Shown here in pieces: positions 25,886 through 33,781 of a DNA stretch of 63,124 bases. This DNA is from an uncultured Bacteroidales bacterium (lineage in GTDB: Bacteria; Bacteroidota; Bacteroidia; Bacteroidales; UBA932). Position numbers and translations under genes: made by a program. The DNA lies in contig CALUST010000029.1 of the NCBI GenBank assembly GCA_944323505.1, positions 1-63,124 of the forward strand, written 5' to 3'. Positions within the stretch are counted from its first letter, which is position 1. Every line of letters starts with the position of its first letter. The notes beneath the pieces are model-generated. The model was not told where the DNA came from and ran no database searches. It saw only the letters and a list, made by a program, of their open reading frames with translations.

Positions 25886-26257
25886 TTATTCTGCAGGAGC
25901 GGCCTCTGTAGCCGGGGCATCCTGTGCCGGTGCCTCCTGCTGTACAGGTGCGGTAGGGAACTCCGGAACCTGCTCGGTAGAGGCATTCTCCACTCTCTCT
26001 GTCACGTCAATCTCATTTCTGCCGGAGCCTCCGGTAGTGAATGTAGTCACAATCGAAACCACAAATATGAAAGCGACAAGTCCCCAGGTGACTTTCTCAA
26101 GTATATCTGCCGTCTTGCGGACCCCGAAAGTCTGGTTGCCTACTGCGAAATTACTTGCCAATCCGCCACCCTTGCTGTTCTGAAGCAATACCACTATCGT
26201 CAGAAGCACACTTGCGAGAATCACAAATACCGTAAGAATAGTAAATACGACACCCAT
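25886..26257 (-). CDS. secG: Preprotein translocase subunit SecG
   Basis: A 123-residue inner membrane protein with two TM helices (residues about 3-22 and 56-74) joined by the conserved loop VVLLQNSKGGGLASNFAVGN, then TFGVRKTADILEKVTW. SecG assists SecYE in protein export. The start is the ATG at 26257. The C-terminal tail of about 50 residues is rich in Ala, Pro, Gln and Glu and is typical of Bacteroidota SecG. It is the last gene of the sigma-54 activator, lptE, TPR, secG operon. Confidence 0.95.
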   Translation of the reverse strand: MGVVFTILTVFVILASVLLTIVVLLQNSKGGGLASNFAVGNQTFGVRKTADILEKVTWGLVAFIFVVSIVTTFTTGGSGRNEIDVTERVENASTEQVPEFPTAPVQQEAPAQDAPATEAAPAE

Positions 26258-26268
26258 AATCAATCGTT

Positions 26269-26850
26269 TTATTTGATTTGTTCGTTCAATTTTTCAATAA
26301 GGGCTGCAAAGTAAGCATTTTTTTCCGGATATGCCAAAATTAGTTTGGAATAAATGTCCCGCGCCTGTTCGTAATATCCCTGGTCTGCATATATTTGTGC
26401 AAGTGTTTCTGTATAAAACACCAGGTCTCCGCCAGATGGGGCAGCCTGTCTCTCCTCCGGCACACCGCTTTCCTTGAAGACGAAGCCGGAGAACACGGAA
26501 TCCTCACGTGTGCGCACTCTGTCATACTGCTCCTGGGTAAAATAGTCCCCTCCGGCGACACGTACAGGCCCCGGTCTGAAATCATTGCTTATCTTCTTCA
26601 GCATTTCGGACAGTCCGGCATCAGAGCAGTCCGACTTCTCAGACTCGCGTACAATATCCGCTATGATGCGCCTCGACCCGACATACAGAGCGGCATCCGC
26701 ATACTGGTCCACTCCCCAGTCCCCGCCTCCGGCCTTGCTCATCCTCACGCAGAACTCCTTCCTGGCGGCTCCGAACCACGGGTACAGGTTTACCACCCCG
26801 GCAAGTTCCTCCATTGAGAGCCTTTTCAAGTCTATATAACCGTCCATCAT
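26269..26850 (-). CDS. TPR-like cytoplasmic protein between lptE and secG
   Basis: A 193-residue protein of unknown function with no signal peptide. The N-terminal half starts YIDLKRLSMEELAGVVNLYPWFGAARKEF, a pattern I recall from conserved proteins at this position in other Bacteroidales. The C-terminus has one clear TPR-type helix pair (ETLAQIYADQGYYEQARDIYSKLILAYPEKNAYFAALIEKL). It begins four bases after lptE stops and ends 11 bases before secG, so it is translationally close to both. The location suggests an envelope-biogenesis role, which is inference. Confidence 0.75.
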   Translation of the reverse strand: MMDGYIDLKRLSMEELAGVVNLYPWFGAARKEFCVRMSKAGGGDWGVDQYADAALYVGSRRIIADIVRESEKSDCSDAGLSEMLKKISNDFRPGPVRVAGGDYFTQEQYDRVRTREDSVFSGFVFKESGVPEERQAAPSGGDLVFYTETLAQIYADQGYYEQARDIYSKLILAYPEKNAYFAALIEKLNEQIK

Positions 26851-26854
26851 GCTG

Positions 26855-27379
26855 CTACCAGTTTGCGACCGTCGCGTTGAATATGTCCTCTATCAATGTA
26901 TCTATGATGTCTTCGCAAAGTGTCGCCTCGACGGCGTCGAGTGACTGCATGGAATCGTAGTCCGCATAGGCGGAGAACGACTTCTCGAAATCATCCTCAG
27001 GATATTTCCTGTTTGTGAAATATATCTTCACCGTCACTGTCAGCCTGTTCTGCGCCGCGACCTCATCAGCCGTGACGGCAGTCGCCCGGACATCATAGCC
27101 TGTAATCTCCCCGACAATCTCGAGGTCACCGTCCATATCCACCTGCTCAAGTCTGGTAAGCCGCTGGAACTGGTCCTTCAACGCCTCGGTAAGGTCATTG
27201 CTCAAAGTCGGGTTCACCCTCAGAGCCTTGTATTCAAAATAATTGATCGTCACAGTATTCACATCCGGCTGGATAGATGTCCCGGAAAAAGAATAGATAC
27301 CGCACGACTGGAAAAGCGGCGCCGCCAGCGCGAGAACCGCCATTGCCATACACGAAGAAAAGAATGTCCTCAATTTCAT
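26855..27379 (-). CDS. lptE: LPS assembly lipoprotein LptE
   Basis: A 174-residue lipoprotein. I start at 27379 (MKLRTFFSSCMAMAVLALAAP), giving a signal peptide with lipobox LFQSC; the in-frame ATG at 27430 would overlap the upstream gene. The mature sequence GIYSFSGTSIQPDVNTVTIN and the later GEITGYDVRATAV / NRLTVTVKIYF strands fit the LptE (LptE_Bacteroidota) fold. LptE plugs the LptD barrel that places LPS in the outer leaflet. lptD is not in the window. Confidence 0.88.
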   Translation of the reverse strand: MKLRTFFSSCMAMAVLALAAPLFQSCGIYSFSGTSIQPDVNTVTINYFEYKALRVNPTLSNDLTEALKDQFQRLTRLEQVDMDGDLEIVGEITGYDVRATAVTADEVAAQNRLTVTVKIYFTNRKYPEDDFEKSFSAYADYDSMQSLDAVEATLCEDIIDTLIEDIFNATVANW

Positions 27380-27416
27380 CTTTCTGTCATTTTTGTCCAC
27401 CACGGAAACACGGTCG

Positions 27417-28688
27417 TCATTCGTTGTCAATACTCTTCAGTTTCCTGTACAAAGTCCTCTCGGATATGCCCAATTCCGCTGCAGCCAGTTTCCTGTTGCC
27501 CTTGTATTTCTCCAGGGCCTTCCTGATGAGGTCCGAACCTGCCTTCTGCAGTGACAGGCTGTCTTCATCATGATTGTCCGCAGGCCTTGCCGCTCCTTCT
27601 CCCAGATTTATCACCTTCCCGGTCCATGTACCCGGCATCTCCTGCCCCTCGGCATCCTGCCAGTCAGCATCATCCCCCGGCTCCTGCGCCACACCGGCAT
27701 GCGACTGTTGAACCTGCGGCAACTGCCTCACCGGAGTGCCTGTACCCAGCACAACCTCCTTGAGATAGTCAACCTCCTGCCGCAACTGATAGATCATCCT
27801 GATGATGGCCTCCCGTTCGGACGGATTGACAGTCTCCCCGATATTCGCAGACTTCACAGGAAGCATATTCGGGTCATCCTTCGGGATATATCTTGCCAGC
27901 ACCTCTGCATTGATTTCAAATCTGTCCGTCCTCGACGATATCTTCTCCGATTCCAGTGCGGACACGGTCTCGGCGACATTCTTCAGCTGCCGTATATTCC
28001 CCGGCCATCTGTAGGACTTCAGAAGCGCGACAGCGTCCGGTGCCAGGGAGACCTTCGCCATACCGTATTTCTCCGAGAAATCAGAGGCGAATTTCCTGAA
28101 CAGCAGGTGTATGTCATCCTGTCTCTCTCTCAGTGCGGGCATCATTATCGGCACGGCATTCAGTCTGTAGTACAGGTCCTCCCTGAACTTGCCCTTGGAC
28201 ACCGCATGCATCAGATTGACATTCGTCGCAGCCACCACCCTCACATCAGTCTTGAGCACCTTGGACGAGCCGACACGGATAAACTCCCCGGACTGGAGCA
28301 CGCGGAGAAGTTTCGCCTGGGACGGCATAGGCAGTTCTCCTATCTCGTCAAGGAAGAGGGTGCCGCCGTCCGCCTCCTCAAAATAGCCTTTTCGCATCTC
28401 GACAGCCCCTGTGAAAGACCCTTTCTCGTGCCCGAAGAGTTCCGAGTCTATCGTCCCCTCCGGAATGGCCCCGCAGTTTATCGCGAAATACTTGCCGGTG
28501 CGCCTGCGGCTGTTCTGATGGATGATCCTGGGGATATTCTCCTTTCCCACTCCGCTTTCGCCGGAGATAAGGACCGTCAGGTCCGTAGGAGCCACTGCGA
28601 CAGCGATTTCAAGAGCCCGGTTAAGCGCCGGGTCATTGCCGATTATATCGAATTTGTTTTTTAGACTTTGTAATTCTTGATTCGTCAT
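27417..28688 (-). CDS. Sigma-54-dependent transcriptional activator without receiver domain
   Basis: A 423-residue activator. The AAA+ domain starts almost at once: Walker A GESGVGKE (residues 43-50), the sigma-54 contact loop GSFTGA (90-95, Ser replacing the usual Ala), Walker B GGTLFLDEIGEL (107-118) and the sensor WPGNIRQLKN. A low-complexity linker follows, then a Fis-type HTH at the end (GNRKLAAAELGISERTLYRKLK). No receiver or GAF domain is present, so its control must come from level or partner proteins. The start at 28688 is set by a -7 box three bases or so upstream of the expected transcript start; earlier in-frame ATGs lie upstream of the promoter. Confidence 0.9.
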   Translation of the reverse strand: MTNQELQSLKNKFDIIGNDPALNRALEIAVAVAPTDLTVLISGESGVGKENIPRIIHQNSRRRTGKYFAINCGAIPEGTIDSELFGHEKGSFTGAVEMRKGYFEEADGGTLFLDEIGELPMPSQAKLLRVLQSGEFIRVGSSKVLKTDVRVVAATNVNLMHAVSKGKFREDLYYRLNAVPIMMPALRERQDDIHLLFRKFASDFSEKYGMAKVSLAPDAVALLKSYRWPGNIRQLKNVAETVSALESEKISSRTDRFEINAEVLARYIPKDDPNMLPVKSANIGETVNPSEREAIIRMIYQLRQEVDYLKEVVLGTGTPVRQLPQVQQSHAGVAQEPGDDADWQDAEGQEMPGTWTGKVINLGEGAARPADNHDEDSLSLQKAGSDLIRKALEKYKGNRKLAAAELGISERTLYRKLKSIDNE

Positions 28689-28694
28689 AATGCA

Positions 28695-28702
28695 CAAAGT
28701 TA
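28695..28702 (-). promoter_or_regulatory. -7 box of the sigma-54 activator/lptE/secG operon
   Basis: Minus strand TAACTTTG. The expected transcription start is only about three bases before the ATG at 28688, so the mRNA would be nearly leaderless. Confidence 0.5.
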
Positions 28703-28753
28703 AGAAAAGGAGCGAAAAATATATAAGGAATAACAAAAATTTAAAATTATGCT

Positions 28754-28761
28754 TATATTTG
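28754..28761 (+). promoter_or_regulatory. -7 box of the OmpA/TPR lipoprotein gene
   Basis: TATATTTG on the plus strand, predicting a leader of about 85 bases before the ATG at 28850. It is back to back with the opposite-strand promoter at 28695-28702. Confidence 0.5.
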
Positions 28762-28849
28762 CAATGATTACGCACTCCCCGGAAAGACCGTCTCTGACGG
28801 CTCCGGAGCAAGTCGCGGAAAAAAGACAAACCATTAATTTTATATTGAA

Positions 28850-30493
28850 ATGAAAAGAGGTATCAAACTTTTGTCATCTGTCATCCTGGGTCTCGCTGCA
28901 GTAGCCTGCAGTTCCCCAGAGAAAATGGCGGATATGGCGGAGGACGTGACTGTAAAATGCGATCCTGCCGTTCTTGAAGTCGTAGCCGGCAACATCGACG
29001 CTACAGTATCTGTAACATATCCTGCTGACTACTTCCATCCGAAGGCTATTCTCGAAGTGACCCCTGTGCTTGTATACGAGGGCGGTGAGGCAGCCATGGA
29101 GCCGTTCGTATACCAGGGCGAGAAAGTCACTGACAACTACAAGACAGTTCCGTCCGACGGATCGACAGTGACTGAGAAAGTACATTTCACTTATGTCCCT
29201 GGAATGGAGAAGAGCTATCTCGAACTCCGCGGTGTCGTGAAGTACAAGAACAAGACTGTCAATATGCCTGTCAAGAAGGCTGCTGACGGAGCCAACACCA
29301 CTTACATGCTCGTAGACAAGAGAGGAAAGGTGGACTTCAAGGCAGACAACTACCAGGAGATCATCAAACAGACTGCAGAAGGTCAGATTCTCTATACCAT
29401 CAACAGCTCAACCGTAAGAAACAGCCAGCTCAAATCCGAGTCCATCAAGAGTTTCCAGGCTGCACTCGATGAGATCAAGGGCAACGAGCGCAAAGAACTC
29501 GTAAGCACCGACATCGTAGCCTATGCTTCTCCGGACGGTACCCAGGAACTCAACACCAAACTCTCAGACAGACGTTCAAGCACTGCAGAGAAGGCATTCG
29601 GCAAAGTGACAAAAGGTCATGAGGTAGATGCCCCTGTCAATGTGAAGAGCATCGGTGAGGACTGGGAAGGCTTCCAGGAACTCGTGTCACAGTCTGACCT
29701 CGAAGACAAGGACCTCATCATCCGTGTCCTTTCAATGTACAGCGACCCTGATGTCCGCGAGCAGGAAATCAAGAACATGTCTGCTGTCTACAAGACTCTC
29801 GCAAAGGAGATTCTCCCTGAACTCCGCCGCGCAAGATTCATCGCTAATGTAGAGTTCACCAACTATTCAAACGAGGAACTCCTCCAGCTCATCGAGGAAA
29901 ACATCGACGTACTTGACGAAGAGGCACTCCTCCGCGCAGCATCAGTGGTGAAGGAGAGTGCTGACAAGATCAGCGTCTACAAGAAGGCTGTCGAGAAATA
30001 CAACAGTGACAGGGCTCAGTACAACCTCGCTGTGGTATATCTCAACGAGAACAACGTTGAAGAGGCAAAGGCTGCCCTTGCAAAGGTTCAGGCCAAGGAT
30101 GCCGACTACCAGAACGCCATGGGCGTGGTTGCTCTCAGAGAAGGCAACTCTGCTGAGGCTGTGAAGTTCTTCAATGCCGCTGCAAACCAGACTTCAAAAG
30201 AGAATCTTGCAGTCGTGGACATCCTCAACGGCGAATATGCTGCCGCTGCAGAGAAACTTGCAAGCGCAAAGGACTGCTACAACAAGACTCTGGCCTACAT
30301 CCTCACAGACCAGCTTGACAAGGCTGCCGCTTCAGCAAAATGCTCAGCACCTTGCGTATCTTATCTGAAGGCTGTGATTGCTGCACGTCAGGGCAATGCC
30401 GATGAGGTAAAAGCCAACATCGAGGCAGCAAGCAAGGATGAGAAACTTGCAGAAAGGGCTGCAAAAGACATTGAGTTCGCACAGTACAGGTAG
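28850..30493 (+). CDS. Lipoprotein with OmpA-like and TPR regions
   Basis: A 547-residue lipoprotein (signal MKRGIKLLSSVILGLAAVAC, lipobox AVAC). Residues about 30-150 look like beta-rich Ig-type strands. About 170-260 resembles a degenerate OmpA_C domain (IVAYASPDGTQELNTKLSDRRS), which in relatives binds peptidoglycan. About 350-547 is a helical TPR array (NLAVVYLNENNVEEAKAALAKV; NAMGVVALREGNSAEAVKFF). The codon choice is strongly biased (CTC, GAA/GAG, AAG, ATC), like sdhA and secDF, which suggests high expression. It probably tethers or organises the envelope. Alone in its transcript, with its own promoter and a good terminator. Confidence 0.8.
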   Translation: MKRGIKLLSSVILGLAAVACSSPEKMADMAEDVTVKCDPAVLEVVAGNIDATVSVTYPADYFHPKAILEVTPVLVYEGGEAAMEPFVYQGEKVTDNYKTVPSDGSTVTEKVHFTYVPGMEKSYLELRGVVKYKNKTVNMPVKKAADGANTTYMLVDKRGKVDFKADNYQEIIKQTAEGQILYTINSSTVRNSQLKSESIKSFQAALDEIKGNERKELVSTDIVAYASPDGTQELNTKLSDRRSSTAEKAFGKVTKGHEVDAPVNVKSIGEDWEGFQELVSQSDLEDKDLIIRVLSMYSDPDVREQEIKNMSAVYKTLAKEILPELRRARFIANVEFTNYSNEELLQLIEENIDVLDEEALLRAASVVKESADKISVYKKAVEKYNSDRAQYNLAVVYLNENNVEEAKAALAKVQAKDADYQNAMGVVALREGNSAEAVKFFNAAANQTSKENLAVVDILNGEYAAAAEKLASAKDCYNKTLAYILTDQLDKAAASAKCSAPCVSYLKAVIAARQGNADEVKANIEAASKDEKLAERAAKDIEFAQYR

Positions 30494-30517
30494 TATTTGT
30501 CGGACATCTGAAAGAAG

Positions 30518-30554
30518 AGAGGGCGGGTCAAAAGTCAGACTCGCCCTCTTTTTA
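30518..30554 (+). terminator. Rho-independent terminator of the OmpA/TPR lipoprotein gene
   Basis: Stem GAGGGCGGGTC / GACTCGCCCTC (11 bp with one G-U pair), 8-base loop, then TTTTT. Confidence 0.88.
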
Positions 30555-30682
30555 TTCGCACTCCTATGGAATCCTGTTCCAAATATTCAATTCTCAAAGA
30601 GGAATAATTCCTTTTGGGCCATCCTCTTAAACGTCTTTCTTAGAAAGACCGGACCTGTCCCCTTTTTTTGGGAAATTTTGCG

Positions 30683-30690
30683 TAAGTTTG
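30683..30690 (+). promoter_or_regulatory. -7 box of the fucosidase gene
   Basis: TAAGTTTG, 25 bases before the ATG at 30716. Just upstream lie a small hairpin (GTCTTTC-TTA-GAAAGAC, 30633-30649) and a T7 run at 30663-30669. They may be a second terminator for the preceding gene or a control element. Confidence 0.45.
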
Positions 30691-30715
30691 ACATTATTTA
30701 TTCAAACAGCATCTT

Positions 30716-32044
30716 ATGAAGAATTCTTTTCTTGTAATCGCGGCAGCATTTCTGCTATGCGGTTCTGCATCATTGCACGGACAGACTCCTGATTATGAAC
30801 TGAAAGACTATTCGCCTTCCGAGGAGAATCTTCTCTCCAGAGAACAGTTCCGGGAAGACAGATTCGGGATATTCATCCATTGGGGAGTATACTCCATGCT
30901 GGCCACGGGCGAATGGACAATGACCTCCCGCAATCTCAATTATCTCGAATACGCCAAACTCGCAGGAGGATTCTATCCTGCTCACTTCGATGCGGCGGAA
31001 TGGGTGTCAGACATCAAGGCCTCCGGAGCCAGGTACATCTGTTTCACGACAAGGCACCATGACGGATTCTCCATGTTCGACAGCAAGGTCACTGACTATG
31101 ACATCATGGACGCATCCCCGTTCCGCAGGGACATAGTAAAGGAAATTGCGGATGAATGCCATAGGCAGGGCATCGAGGTGCATTTCTATTATTCCATCAT
31201 CGACTGGGGAAGACCTGACGCCCCGCGCGGAAGGACCGGACTCGGGACAGGCAGACCGACAGACACAGTGGACCAGGACGCCTATTTCGACTTCATGAAA
31301 GCGCAACTGACCGAACTCCTGACCAACTATGGACCTGTCAGGGCCATCTGGCTCGACGGGCATTGGGACCAGGACATCAACCCGGACTTTGACTGGAGAT
31401 ATGATGAACTGTATTCCCTGGTGCATTCCCTCCAGCCGGGCTGCCTTGTCGGGAACAATCATCACCTCGTGCCTTTCGCCGGCGAGGACATCCAGATATT
31501 CGAAAGGGACCTCCCGGGAGAGAACACCGCCGGGCTGTCAGGACAGGCTGTGAGCGAGGCTTTGCCGCTTGAGACATGCCAGACAATGAACGGGATGTGG
31601 GGATATAAAATCACGGACCTGGACTACAAATCCGTCAAGACCCTTGTGCAGTATCTCGTAGGCGCTGCAGGGCGCGATGCCAACCTTCTGCTCAATGTGG
31701 GTCCCCAGCCTGACGGGAATATGCCGTCACAGGCAGTTGACAGGCTGAAAGGTATCGGTGAATGGCTGCAGGAATACGGATGCACCATATACGGCACCAG
31801 AGGAGGAGAGATGCCTCCGCATGATTGGGGAGTGCTGACATATAAGGACAATATCCATTATGTGCATATCCTCAACCTCCAGGACAATTCGCTGTTCGTA
31901 CCGTTCACTGCAGGCAAAGTGAGGAAAGCCACCTGCCTCAATGACGGGGAGGAGATCAGATTCAGGCAAGACAAGGACGGAGTGCTTCTGAAACTCGGAC
32001 GCATCCCTGACGAGATTGACCACATCATACGGCTTGAAATATGA
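30716..32044 (+). CDS. Secreted alpha-L-fucosidase, GH29
   Basis: A 442-residue exported glycosidase with signal peptide MKNSFLVIAAAFLLCGSASLHG. GH29 marks are GIFIHWGVYS, FTTRHHDGFSMFDS (substrate-binding His114/His115) and AIWLDGHWD with the nucleophile Asp214. The (beta/alpha)8 barrel fills residues about 35-350, and a short beta domain ends the protein; there is no extra carbohydrate-binding module. It removes alpha-linked fucose from host or dietary glycans in the periplasm. It stands alone, without SusC/D genes, so import of its products must be encoded elsewhere. Linkage specificity cannot be read here. Confidence 0.93.
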   Translation: MKNSFLVIAAAFLLCGSASLHGQTPDYELKDYSPSEENLLSREQFREDRFGIFIHWGVYSMLATGEWTMTSRNLNYLEYAKLAGGFYPAHFDAAEWVSDIKASGARYICFTTRHHDGFSMFDSKVTDYDIMDASPFRRDIVKEIADECHRQGIEVHFYYSIIDWGRPDAPRGRTGLGTGRPTDTVDQDAYFDFMKAQLTELLTNYGPVRAIWLDGHWDQDINPDFDWRYDELYSLVHSLQPGCLVGNNHHLVPFAGEDIQIFERDLPGENTAGLSGQAVSEALPLETCQTMNGMWGYKITDLDYKSVKTLVQYLVGAAGRDANLLLNVGPQPDGNMPSQAVDRLKGIGEWLQEYGCTIYGTRGGEMPPHDWGVLTYKDNIHYVHILNLQDNSLFVPFTAGKVRKATCLNDGEEIRFRQDKDGVLLKLGRIPDEIDHIIRLEI

Positions 32045-32072
32045 TATCGCCATAAGCGGCGGATAAAAATTT

Positions 32073-32109
32073 GAGAGGGTGACCGACAGTTGTCTCGGAT
32101 CACCCTCTC
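32073..32109. terminator. Bidirectional terminator between fucosidase and beta-barrel genes
   Basis: Stem GAGAGGGTGA / TCACCCTCTC, extended by CCGA/TCGG with a bulged A. The minus-strand side is followed by AAATTTTTA and the plus side by TCTTGTTAT, so it can serve both converging genes. Confidence 0.75.
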
Positions 32110-32142
32110 TCTTGTTATGCCGGGCAGTTATTATCTATGATA

Positions 32143-32874
32143 TCAGAAATTGTATCCTATTGAGATATTGACGTTCCAGTTGTGTACCTTGTCATTGGTA
32201 CCGAAATACGCTCCGGACACTTCATCCGTATTGGCCATATTCAGAAATCCATTGCTATAATGTACTCCGAGAGAGAATTTCTTCCACTGTCCGGTCACTC
32301 CGACTCTGATTCCCAGATCTGAACGGAGAAGATAACCGCCGTCTTCGGTTTCTTCATTGAATTTGCCGAATACCTTGATTTCTCCCTGCTCCGAACCACT
32401 CTGTCCCGAATATGACACTGAATATGAATAGTCATATTTTATTTTTCCGCTTATCCCCAAAGCATAGTAGAGACCCAGACTCGGATAGATGGTGAAATCC
32501 CCTACGTAAAACTTGTAATTGACCATCAATGGTATACTCATATACCAAAGATTATAAATATGTTTTTCTGTCGAAGAGTATCCCGATTCATCATAAGAAT
32601 ATTTTTCGCTGCCTCCGGCCATGGAGAATTCAAGGCCAGTCTCAAGATAGAACGGAAGATTGCTTGTCAGAAGCCGCTGATATGTACCGGCGAAAGAGAC
32701 ACCGGCGCGTGCACCATGCTTGAGTTCCGACGCATCGTAATCATACTTGAAATTCATCCCTGAGGTCACAAGCCCTACTTTAACTCCGAAGATGTTCTCC
32801 TGATAGTCCTGTGCGGACATTACCCCCCCCGCTGCAAATATAAGGGCGGCAGCGGCGATTAAGATTTTTTTCAT
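32143..32874 (-). CDS. Outer membrane beta-barrel protein (PorT/OmpW-like)
   Basis: A 243-residue exported barrel. The start at 32874 gives MKKILIAAAALIFAAGGVMSAQ as signal peptide; an in-frame ATG at 32934 lies upstream of the promoter box. The mature part alternates polar and aromatic strands ending in an aromatic-rich C-terminus (VHNWNVNISIGYNF), as in OMP_b-brl families. Tyr-rich loops (YSYDESGYSSTEKHIYNLWYM) suggest surface exposure. Its function is unknown. The Gly-Gly of the signal peptide is encoded by a run of eight G, a slippage-prone site. Confidence 0.82.
   Translation of the reverse strand: MKKILIAAAALIFAAGGVMSAQDYQENIFGVKVGLVTSGMNFKYDYDASELKHGARAGVSFAGTYQRLLTSNLPFYLETGLEFSMAGGSEKYSYDESGYSSTEKHIYNLWYMSIPLMVNYKFYVGDFTIYPSLGLYYALGISGKIKYDYSYSVSYSGQSGSEQGEIKVFGKFNEETEDGGYLLRSDLGIRVGVTGQWKKFSLGVHYSNGFLNMANTDEVSGAYFGTNDKVHNWNVNISIGYNF
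32823..32830 (-). repeat. Homopolymer G8 tract in a signal-peptide codon stretch
   Basis: Eight consecutive G on the coding strand encode part of AAGGV in the leader of the beta-barrel protein. Gain or loss of one base would frameshift the gene near codon 17. It is the longest G/C homopolymer that I noticed in the window. Confidence 0.9.
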
Positions 32875-32913
32875 AAAAAATAAATTTAAGGTTATGTTTA
32901 TCGCCCGACTCGG

Positions 32914-32921
32914 CAAAGATA
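32914..32921 (-). promoter_or_regulatory. -7 box of the beta-barrel gene
   Basis: Minus strand TATCTTTG, 39 bases before the ATG at 32874. It supports that start over the upstream in-frame ATG. Confidence 0.5.
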
Positions 32922-33035
32922 GAAAACTTTTCAAAAATGCAGGAGGATTCCTCTCAAAAAGAAATAATCAGAAAATCAATTCAGATGACCGGCACCTTTT
33001 CAATTGAGCGGGATAGACGGACTTCTAATGGTCTC

Positions 33036-33087
33036 AAAATAAGAAGAGGCACAAGCGATTGAATTTCAATTTCTTGCACCTCTTCTT
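33036..33087 (-). terminator. Terminator of the tRNA-Ser gene
   Basis: On the minus strand AAGAAGAGGUGCAAG pairs with CUUGUGCCUCUUCUU over 15 bp (two G-U pairs), then AUUUUG. It starts four bases after the tRNA 3' end. Confidence 0.75.
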
Positions 33088-33090
33088 CTG

Positions 33091-33178
33091 CGGTGAGAGG
33101 GGGATTCGAACCCCCGGTACAGTAATCCCGTACGGCAGTTTAGCAAACTGCTGGTTTCAGCCACTCACCCATCTCACC
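33091..33178 (-). tRNA. tRNA-Ser (GCT)
   Basis: An 88-base class II tRNA: acceptor stem GGTGAGA/TCTCACC, anticodon stem GCAGT/ACTGC with loop TTGCTAA (anticodon GCT), a long variable arm (CGTACGGGATTACTGTACCG region) and T-arm GGGGGTTCGAATCCCCC. The discriminator is G and CCA is not encoded. Confidence 0.95.
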
Positions 33179-33294
33179 GGGTATCGTTCTGAAATGTCTT
33201 CCCGCCGGAATGCAGAGCACTATGCCCCATCCGAATCGGGACGACAAAGTTATATCAAAAAGTTCTTATCTGCAAAATAATTATCGCAAAGAAA

Positions 33295-33765
33295 TCAATA
33301 GTCCGTCTCCACAGGCTTGACGTAGATCTTGTTGTCCTCAATCATAACAACCTCTATTTCAACATCGGCACCAATAATTCCCTCAAGGGATTTCACCTCG
33401 CAGTCGATGTCTCCGATTCTTGCAGACCCTGTCGGGGAAAGCCGCGTGAGAGTCATGCCGGTATCACCTACCGCAATCCTGGTCTCGTCAAAGAAACTGA
33501 TCTTGGAATCGATATTCGCATTCAAGGACCTTTTCTTCCTTACCCTGGCACAGAGCATATATATTGCCAGCCCCAGAAGAAGCGCCGCATTGACAATTGT
33601 AACCACAGTCCCTGCCACAGGGCCCAATTCATGAAAGGCGTAGAAACAGGCCCCTCCCAAGGAGACAATCCCGAGAATGCCCGCAACGCCAATCCCCGGG
33701 ATAATCACAATCTCGGCAAGAATCAGCATAAGCCCGAGGGCGACAAGTATGATAATGAATGCCAT
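33295..33765 (-). CDS. NfeD-family membrane protein
   Basis: A 156-residue protein with an N-terminal TM hairpin (LVALGLMLILAEIVIIPGIGVAGILG and two further helices to about residue 72) and a C-terminal OB-fold domain (DTGMTLTRLSPTGSARIGD, then GADVEIEVVMIEDNKIYVKP). It is the short NfeD type without the ClpP-like protease part. NfeD proteins partner with SPFH/stomatin-like membrane scaffolds, and none is visible in the window. It lies 16 bases downstream of the PD40-like protein gene. Confidence 0.9.
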   Translation of the reverse strand: MAFIIILVALGLMLILAEIVIIPGIGVAGILGIVSLGGACFYAFHELGPVAGTVVTIVNAALLLGLAIYMLCARVRKKRSLNANIDSKISFFDETRIAVGDTGMTLTRLSPTGSARIGDIDCEVKSLEGIIGADVEIEVVMIEDNKIYVKPVETDY

Positions 33766-33781
33766 ACGGTTGACAAATATC

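Noticed and set aside
27570-28664. Open frame of 364 codons on the plus strand opposite the sigma-54 activator
   Set aside because: The composition (His-, Arg- and Leu-rich) is that of an antisense frame to an AAA+ gene.
30633-30649. Hairpin before the fucosidase gene as a riboswitch
   Set aside because: A single 7-bp stem with no known aptamer features, located upstream of the -7 box.
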